Positions 59,846 to 64,000 of a stretch of DNA of 64,000 nt are shown here, one piece after another. The notes below the pieces were generated by a model. The model was not told the origin of the DNA, ran no database searches, and saw only the letters and a list, made by a program, of their open reading frames with translations. Origin of the DNA: an uncultured Collinsella sp. (GTDB lineage Bacteria; Actinomycetota; Coriobacteriia; Coriobacteriales; Coriobacteriaceae); contig UQMO01000001.1 of assembly GCA_900542125.1 (NCBI GenBank), positions 8,921-72,920 on the forward strand, read 5' to 3'. The position numbers and the translations under genes were made by a program. The number at the start of each line of letters is the position of its first letter. Position 1 is the stretch's first letter.

Positions 59846-60289
59846 GTGATTTCGAAATCGACTCACTACGCCAAGCAGGGCGAGGTCCAGCGCAACTGGG
59901 TTCTCGTCGACGCCGATGGTGCTGTCCTGGGCCGTCTTGCCACCCAGATCGCAATGATCCTGCGCGGTAAGAACAAGCCCCAGTTCACGCCCAACAGCGA
60001 CTGCGGCGACTTCGTTGTCGTCATCAACGCCGATAAGGTCCAGCTTACCGGTAACAAGGCCGACACGAAGACCTATTATCGCCACAGCGGCTACAACGGC
60101 GGCCTCAAGGCTGAGAGCTTCCGCCAGGCTATGGAGAAGCACCCGGAGAAGGTCATCGAGCGCGCCGTTCGCGGTATGCTGCCCAAGACCACTCTCGGCC
60201 GTGCCCAGATGACCAAGCTTAAGGTCTACGCTGGTGCCGAGCATCCGCATGCTGCCCAGAACCCCACGAAAATTGAGCTGGAGGCTTAA
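59846..60289 (+). CDS. rplM: 50S ribosomal protein L13
   Basis: Assembly protein of the large ribosomal subunit. The 147 residues show the L13 signature ([20 protein letters not shown], then [11 protein letters not shown] and [16 protein letters not shown]) and the late [14 protein letters not shown] motif. GTG start after GGAGGAG. It is two bases from rpsI, the near-universal bacterial rplM-rpsI pair. Confidence 0.97.
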   Translation: MISKSTHYAKQGEVQRNWVLVDADGAVLGRLATQIAMILRGKNKPQFTPNSDCGDFVVVINADKVQLTGNKADTKTYYRHSGYNGGLKAESFRQAMEKHPEKVIERAVRGMLPKTTLGRAQMTKLKVYAGAEHPHAAQNPTKIELEA

Positions 60290-60291
60290 AG

Positions 60292-60687
<396 letters not shown>

Positions 60688-60717
60688 GGTTTTATCTCCT
60701 TTCGAGATACAATGTAC

Positions 60718-60762
60718 AAGCGGGGCCTGCCGATTCCTCGGCGGGTCCCGCTTTTCTTTTTC
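60718..60762 (+). terminator. Terminator of rplM-rpsI
   Basis: AAGCGGGGCCTGCCGA (60718-60733) and TCGGCGGGTCCCGCTT (60738-60753), one mismatch, loop TTCC, then TTCTTTTTC. Confidence 0.9.
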
Positions 60763-60810
60763 GACTAGGGTGGGCGGTTGCATATCGCCTGCTAGGGAAG
60801 GAGCAATCCT

Positions 60811-62148
60811 ATGCCCCAGAACATCTTCGGTACCGACGGCGTCCGTGGCGTCGCCAATGCCGATCTTTCGTGCGACCTCGCGTTTCGCCTGGGCCGCGCG
60901 GCGACCAAGTTTCTTGGTCCGGACATCTGCATCGGCCGTGACACGCGCCTTTCGGGCACCATGCTCGAGAGCGCTCTGACCGCCGGCATTATGGCCGAGG
61001 GCGGCCGTCCGCACTGCTGCGGCGTCATCCCCACGCCTGCCGTGGCACTGCTCACTGTTCAGAACGAGCTCGACGGCGGCATTGTCATCTCCGCTTCGCA
61101 CAATCCGCCGGAGTTCAACGGCATCAAGTTCTTTAGCCGCAAGGGCATGAAGCTTCCCGATGCTGTCGAGGAAGAGATCAGCGCCTGGGTCATGTCCGAG
61201 GAAGCCATGGCTGCCGATACGCTGCCGACCGGTGCCGGCGTGGGCCACATCATCAAGATGAAGGACGCTCGCAAGGCATACGTCGACCACGCCATCGATA
61301 CGCTCGATGGCCTGAGGCTCGATGGCCTGGTCGTTGCCGTCGACTGCGGTCACGGTGCTTCCTGCCAGACTACGCCCGCCGCGCTGCAGCGCCTGGGTGC
61401 CACGGTCCATGCCATCAACACCGATTATTGCGGCACCGACATCAATGTCGAGTGCGGCTCTACGCACCTCGAGCCCCTGCGCGAGCTCGTGCTGCGCACC
61501 CATGCTGATATCGGTCTGGCCCACGACGGCGACGCCGACCGCGTACTGTTCGTGGACAGCGAGGGCAACGAGATCGATGGCGACTACATCCTGGCTATCT
61601 GCGGTTCCGACCTCGCCGCTCGCGGCAAGCTCGCCAACTCCGAGATCGTCTCGACCGTCATGTGCAATCTGGGCTTCTCCATCGCTATGAAGGAGCAGGG
61701 CTTCGAGATGGTCCAGACCGCCGTGGGCGACCGCTACGTTCTGGAGCGCATGCTCGCGGACGGCGCCGTCATCGGCGGCGAACAGTCCGGCCACATCATC
61801 TTCCTGGAGCACAACACCACCGGTGACGGCCTGGTGACGGCTCTGCAACTGCTGGCCGTGCTCAAGCGCACCGGTCGTACCCTCACCGATCTTGCCGGCA
61901 TCATGAAGAAGTACCCGCAGGTACTCGTCAACGTGCATTCCGACAACAAGGCTGGTCTGGACGATTGCCAGCCCATCTGGGACGCCGTTGCTGCTGCCGA
62001 GAAGGAGCTTGACGGCCGCGGCCGCATTCTGGTGCGCCCGAGCGGTACCGAGCCGCTGGTCCGCGTGATGGCCGAGGCCGAGACGCACGAGCTGACCCAG
62101 CGCGTTGTCGACGACATCGTCGAGGTTGTCAAGCGCGAACTTCCCTAA
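60811..62148 (+). CDS. glmM: Phosphoglucosamine mutase GlmM
   Basis: Converts glucosamine-6-phosphate to glucosamine-1-phosphate for UDP-GlcNAc and peptidoglycan. The 445 residues carry the N-terminal FGTDGVRGVAN, the phosphoserine loop ISASHNPPEFNGIKFF, the magnesium site HDGDADRVLFVD, sugar-binding GGEQSGHIIF, and the phosphate-binding RPSGTEPLVRVM near the end. Ribosome site GGAAGGAG. It lies near nagB, which draws on the same sugar phosphate in the opposite sense. Confidence 0.96.
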   Translation: MPQNIFGTDGVRGVANADLSCDLAFRLGRAATKFLGPDICIGRDTRLSGTMLESALTAGIMAEGGRPHCCGVIPTPAVALLTVQNELDGGIVISASHNPPEFNGIKFFSRKGMKLPDAVEEEISAWVMSEEAMAADTLPTGAGVGHIIKMKDARKAYVDHAIDTLDGLRLDGLVVAVDCGHGASCQTTPAALQRLGATVHAINTDYCGTDINVECGSTHLEPLRELVLRTHADIGLAHDGDADRVLFVDSEGNEIDGDYILAICGSDLAARGKLANSEIVSTVMCNLGFSIAMKEQGFEMVQTAVGDRYVLERMLADGAVIGGEQSGHIIFLEHNTTGDGLVTALQLLAVLKRTGRTLTDLAGIMKKYPQVLVNVHSDNKAGLDDCQPIWDAVAAAEKELDGRGRILVRPSGTEPLVRVMAEAETHELTQRVVDDIVEVVKRELP

Positions 62149-62219
62149 TGGTCAAAAACGGGTGCCAAGTGGTAAACTGTTAAGGTTATTTTGGTTGATC
62201 GGTATGTCCGAGGGGGAGC

Positions 62220-62717
62220 ATGTTCACTAAAGTCCTAAGGTCTTTTGGTATGCGTGGTCGAGTCCTTACGTTGGATGCTCCCATCTCGGGTGACGTTATT
62301 CCGCTCTCCGAGGTAAACGATCAGACGTTTGCTACCGGCCTTTTGGGCCAGGGCGTGGCGATTCAGCCCACCGGAACGCGCGTGATCGCGCCGGCTGATG
62401 CCAAGGTCGAGGCTATTTTTCCCACGGGACACGCCGTTGCGCTTAACACGGTCGATGGCTTGGACGTGCTCATTCACGTTGGTTTGGATACCGTTCAGCT
62501 CGAGGGCAAGCACTTTACCGTACATGCGCAAGTGGGTGACATCGTCCATAAGGGCGATGTACTCATTGAGTTCGATCGCGAGGCAATTGCTGCCGAGGGC
62601 TACGATGTGACGGTTCCCATCTTGGTGTGCAACTCCGTTGAGTTCTCGAGCATCAAGGGCTCCGTTGGCGTGCATGTCGAAGAGATGGACCAGCTCATCG
62701 TTGCTCGCGAGCGCTAG
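62220..62717 (+). CDS. PTS EIIA domain protein, glucose family (Crr-like)
   Basis: A single-domain EIIA-Glc-type phosphocarrier of 165 residues. The phosphorylated histidine is His86 in LIHVGLDTVQ; the supporting His71 lies in PTGHAVAL. APADAKVEAIF and the C-terminal VPILVCNSVEFSSIKG are typical. It would receive phosphate from HPr (a candidate at 4.3 kb) and pass it to an EIIBC that lacks its own EIIA. No EIIBC gene is adjacent. Ribosome site GAGGGGGAGC. Confidence 0.92.
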   Translation: MFTKVLRSFGMRGRVLTLDAPISGDVIPLSEVNDQTFATGLLGQGVAIQPTGTRVIAPADAKVEAIFPTGHAVALNTVDGLDVLIHVGLDTVQLEGKHFTVHAQVGDIVHKGDVLIEFDREAIAAEGYDVTVPILVCNSVEFSSIKGSVGVHVEEMDQLIVARER

Positions 62718-62757
62718 CAAGTGCACGTGGCCATTAGCCTACAATTCAAACACGTTT

Positions 62758-62988
62758 ACGGAGGGCGCCCTTGAAAGAGGACGCCCTCCGTGGCAAGATG
62801 GGATTTGTCCGAAGCTAAAAGGCTTTGGGTCACCGTGGACGGGCAGGGGCCTCGACGCGGTTAGACACGAGACACATACATTACGCGACCTCGCCCTGGT
62901 GGCCGCACACGTTGGTTGCGGCCGACGCGGGCCGCGGGCAAGTGCTTGTAAGGGAGCCTTGCCTCTCTTGTACGAGAAAGGACGCGTA
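62758..62988 (+). other. Structured leader between the EIIA gene and nagB
   Basis: ACGGAGGGCG / CGCCCTCCGT (62758-62791) forms a strong hairpin that may end the EIIA transcript although no T-run follows. The remaining 190 bp up to nagB hold several further stems: CGAAGC..GGCTTTGG near 62813, GGCCGC..GCGGCC near 62902-62925, and GGCAAG..CTTGCC near 62938-62964. No known riboswitch was recognised. The last stem ends about 25 bp before the start codon. Confidence 0.45.
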
Positions 62989-63717
62989 ATGAAGATCATT
63001 AAAGCTAAAGACTACGAGGATATGAGCCGCAAGGCCGCCAATATCATCTCGGCGCAGGTTATCCTCAAGCCCGACTGTGTGCTGGGCCTTGCCACCGGCT
63101 CCACCCCGATCGGTGCCTACAAGCAGCTCGCTGCTTGGTACGAGAAGGGCGACGTCGACTTTGCCGAGGTCAGCACCTACAACCTGGACGAGTATCGCGG
63201 CCTTTCGCACGACGATCCCCAGAGCTATCACTACTTCATGCGTGAGAACTTCTTCGATCACATCAACATCGACCTGAACAACACGCATGTGCCCGACGGT
63301 TCCAACCCCGACGCCGCCGCTGCCTGCTCTGAGTACGACAAGATCGTCGCCGAGGCCGGTTACCCGGATCTGCAGCTGCTCGGTATTGGCAACAACGGCC
63401 ACATCGGCTTCAACGAGCCCGATGACCACTTCTCCAAGGGCACGCACTGCGTCGACCTCACCGAGAGCACCATTCAGGCCAACAGCCGCCTGTTCGACAG
63501 CATCGACGATGTTCCCCGTCAGGCCTACACCATGGGCACTCAGACCATTATGTATGCCCGCATGATCCTGGTCGTCGCCAACGGTGAGGCCAAGGCTCAG
63601 GCTGTGCATGACATGTGCTATGGTCCGGTTACGCCCGAGTGCCCGGCTTCGATCCTGCAGCTGCACACCAACTGCGTTGTCGTTGCCGACGAGGCCGCCC
63701 TTTCGCTCTGCGAGTAG
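62989..63717 (+). CDS. nagB: Glucosamine-6-phosphate deaminase NagB
   Basis: Converts glucosamine-6-phosphate to fructose-6-phosphate and ammonia in amino-sugar use. The 242 residues show the start MKIIKAKDYEDMSRKAANII, the phosphate loop LGLATGSTPIGAYKQL, the general-base region NLDEYRGL and the catalytic His in GIGNNGHIGFNEP. The start after GAAAGGA was chosen; a longer open frame upstream runs through the structured leader. No nagA is in the window. A terminator follows. Confidence 0.95.
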   Translation: MKIIKAKDYEDMSRKAANIISAQVILKPDCVLGLATGSTPIGAYKQLAAWYEKGDVDFAEVSTYNLDEYRGLSHDDPQSYHYFMRENFFDHINIDLNNTHVPDGSNPDAAAACSEYDKIVAEAGYPDLQLLGIGNNGHIGFNEPDDHFSKGTHCVDLTESTIQANSRLFDSIDDVPRQAYTMGTQTIMYARMILVVANGEAKAQAVHDMCYGPVTPECPASILQLHTNCVVVADEAALSLCE

Positions 63718-63750
63718 CGCGAATCCTGCACCTCGACATAGCCTTGATTA

Positions 63751-63778
63751 AGGCCTCCGCTTTGCGGGGGCCTTTTTG
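63751..63778 (+). terminator. Terminator of nagB
   Basis: AGGCCTCCGC (63751-63760), loop TTT, GCGGGGGCCT (63764-63773; one G-T pair), then TTTTG. Confidence 0.88.
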
Positions 63779-63864
63779 TTAGGCTCTGTTAGACCAGGAT
63801 TGACATACATGTGTCCCCACGGTGCCATATCGTTAGCCCTGTAGACCGCGATGATGGGGGCAGC

Positions 63865-64000
63865 ATGAACGCCGAAGACCTGGTCCTCAACTTCAAGAAG
63901 GACATGGCGAACCTCAGCAAGACCGAGCGCCGCCGCGCGATCGAATCCGTCAGGGACGTGATCCGCGCGGCGGCGTTCGACGACGCGGCCGGCTCCGCCT
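63865..64000 (+). CDS. Start of an unknown gene, possibly an insertion-sequence transposase (cut by the edge)
   Basis: The first 45 codons read MNAEDLVLNFKKDMANLSKT, then a basic helix (ERRRAIESVRDVIRAAAFDD). A GATGGGGG ribosome site precedes it. The upstream GGCTCTGTTAGACCAGG (about 63782) resembles the ends of several insertion-sequence families, and composition differs slightly from nagB. I recall IS1595-type transposases with similar N-termini, but the catalytic part lies outside the window, so this is only a suggestion. Confidence 0.4.
   Translation, partial: MNAEDLVLNFKKDMANLSKTERRRAIESVRDVIRAAAFDDAAGSA

Noticed and set aside
62792..62988. glmS ribozyme before an amino-sugar gene
   Set aside because: The ribozyme precedes glmS and not nagB, and the conserved core sequence was not seen.

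Overview
The window reads as chromosomal DNA of a high-GC gut actinobacterium of the Coriobacteriia, most like Collinsella. This is an inference from GC-ending codon use, a GlnR-like regulator beside glutamine synthetase, the tRNA-dependent amidotransferase gatCAB, duplicated feoA plus feoB, LPxTG-type pili with a class C sortase, and many intergenic 'GGGGACAGG' palindromes. No database search was possible. About 53 protein genes and one tmRNA are supported, and no tRNA or rRNA gene was seen.

Layout. 1-3.9 kb: larC (cut by the edge), larB, serB and aspS. 4.2-8.1 kb: an HPr-like protein, then the iron-uptake set feoA-feoA-feoB and a FeoB-associated Cys-rich peptide. 8.2-14 kb: an Fe-S flavin oxidoreductase, an AAA ATPase with phased 10-bp repeats upstream, and GntR and LacI regulators. 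14-14.8 kb: a two-gene toxin-antitoxin unit in which a RelB/DinJ-like domain is fused to an MNT nucleotidyltransferase, followed by a HepT-type HEPN protein. 15-21.4 kb: glnA with a GlnR-like regulator, an HtrA protease, an element with perfect 28-bp terminal inverted repeats, and ligA. 21.4-29.3 kb: a lower-GC Tat-exported cysteine-protease-like gene with a putative lipoprotein, a MATE pump with its MerR regulator, and a heterodimeric ABC exporter. 29.3-34.3 kb: a PD-(D/E)XK-like unknown protein between two copies of a palindromic repeat, moaA, a moaC-mobB fusion and a HAD hydrolase.

34.8-43.3 kb is a pilus island: a large adhesin with a 9-G tract near its start, two more isopeptide pilins, a 50-residue membrane protein and a class C sortase. 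It is followed by gatCAB with duplicated terminator modules, an AAA/DUF4143 ATPase behind a 75-bp interrupted palindrome, and an AraC regulator divergent from two ABC half-transporters. Next come a DUF6110-like peptide with a P1B ATPase, and a second toxin-antitoxin pair (RelB-like/PIN). The tmRNA gene follows, and just downstream of it lies an array of hairpins with an exact 62-bp period. The right end holds a patatin lipase, rplM-rpsI, glmM, a PTS EIIA domain, nagB and the start of what may be an insertion sequence.

Connected functions: feo genes and the P1B ATPase share an upstream 'AAAAAGTTARCCA' motif that may mark a common metal regulon. AspRS carries a His typical of non-discriminating enzymes, which fits with GatCAB making Asn-tRNA. 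EIIA, HPr, NagB and GlmM link sugar uptake with amino-sugar and wall metabolism. The most unusual signals are the 62-bp hairpin array, the RelB-MNT fusion, the palindrome-flanked nuclease-like gene, the G-tract in the adhesin, and several MITE-like inverted-repeat elements.
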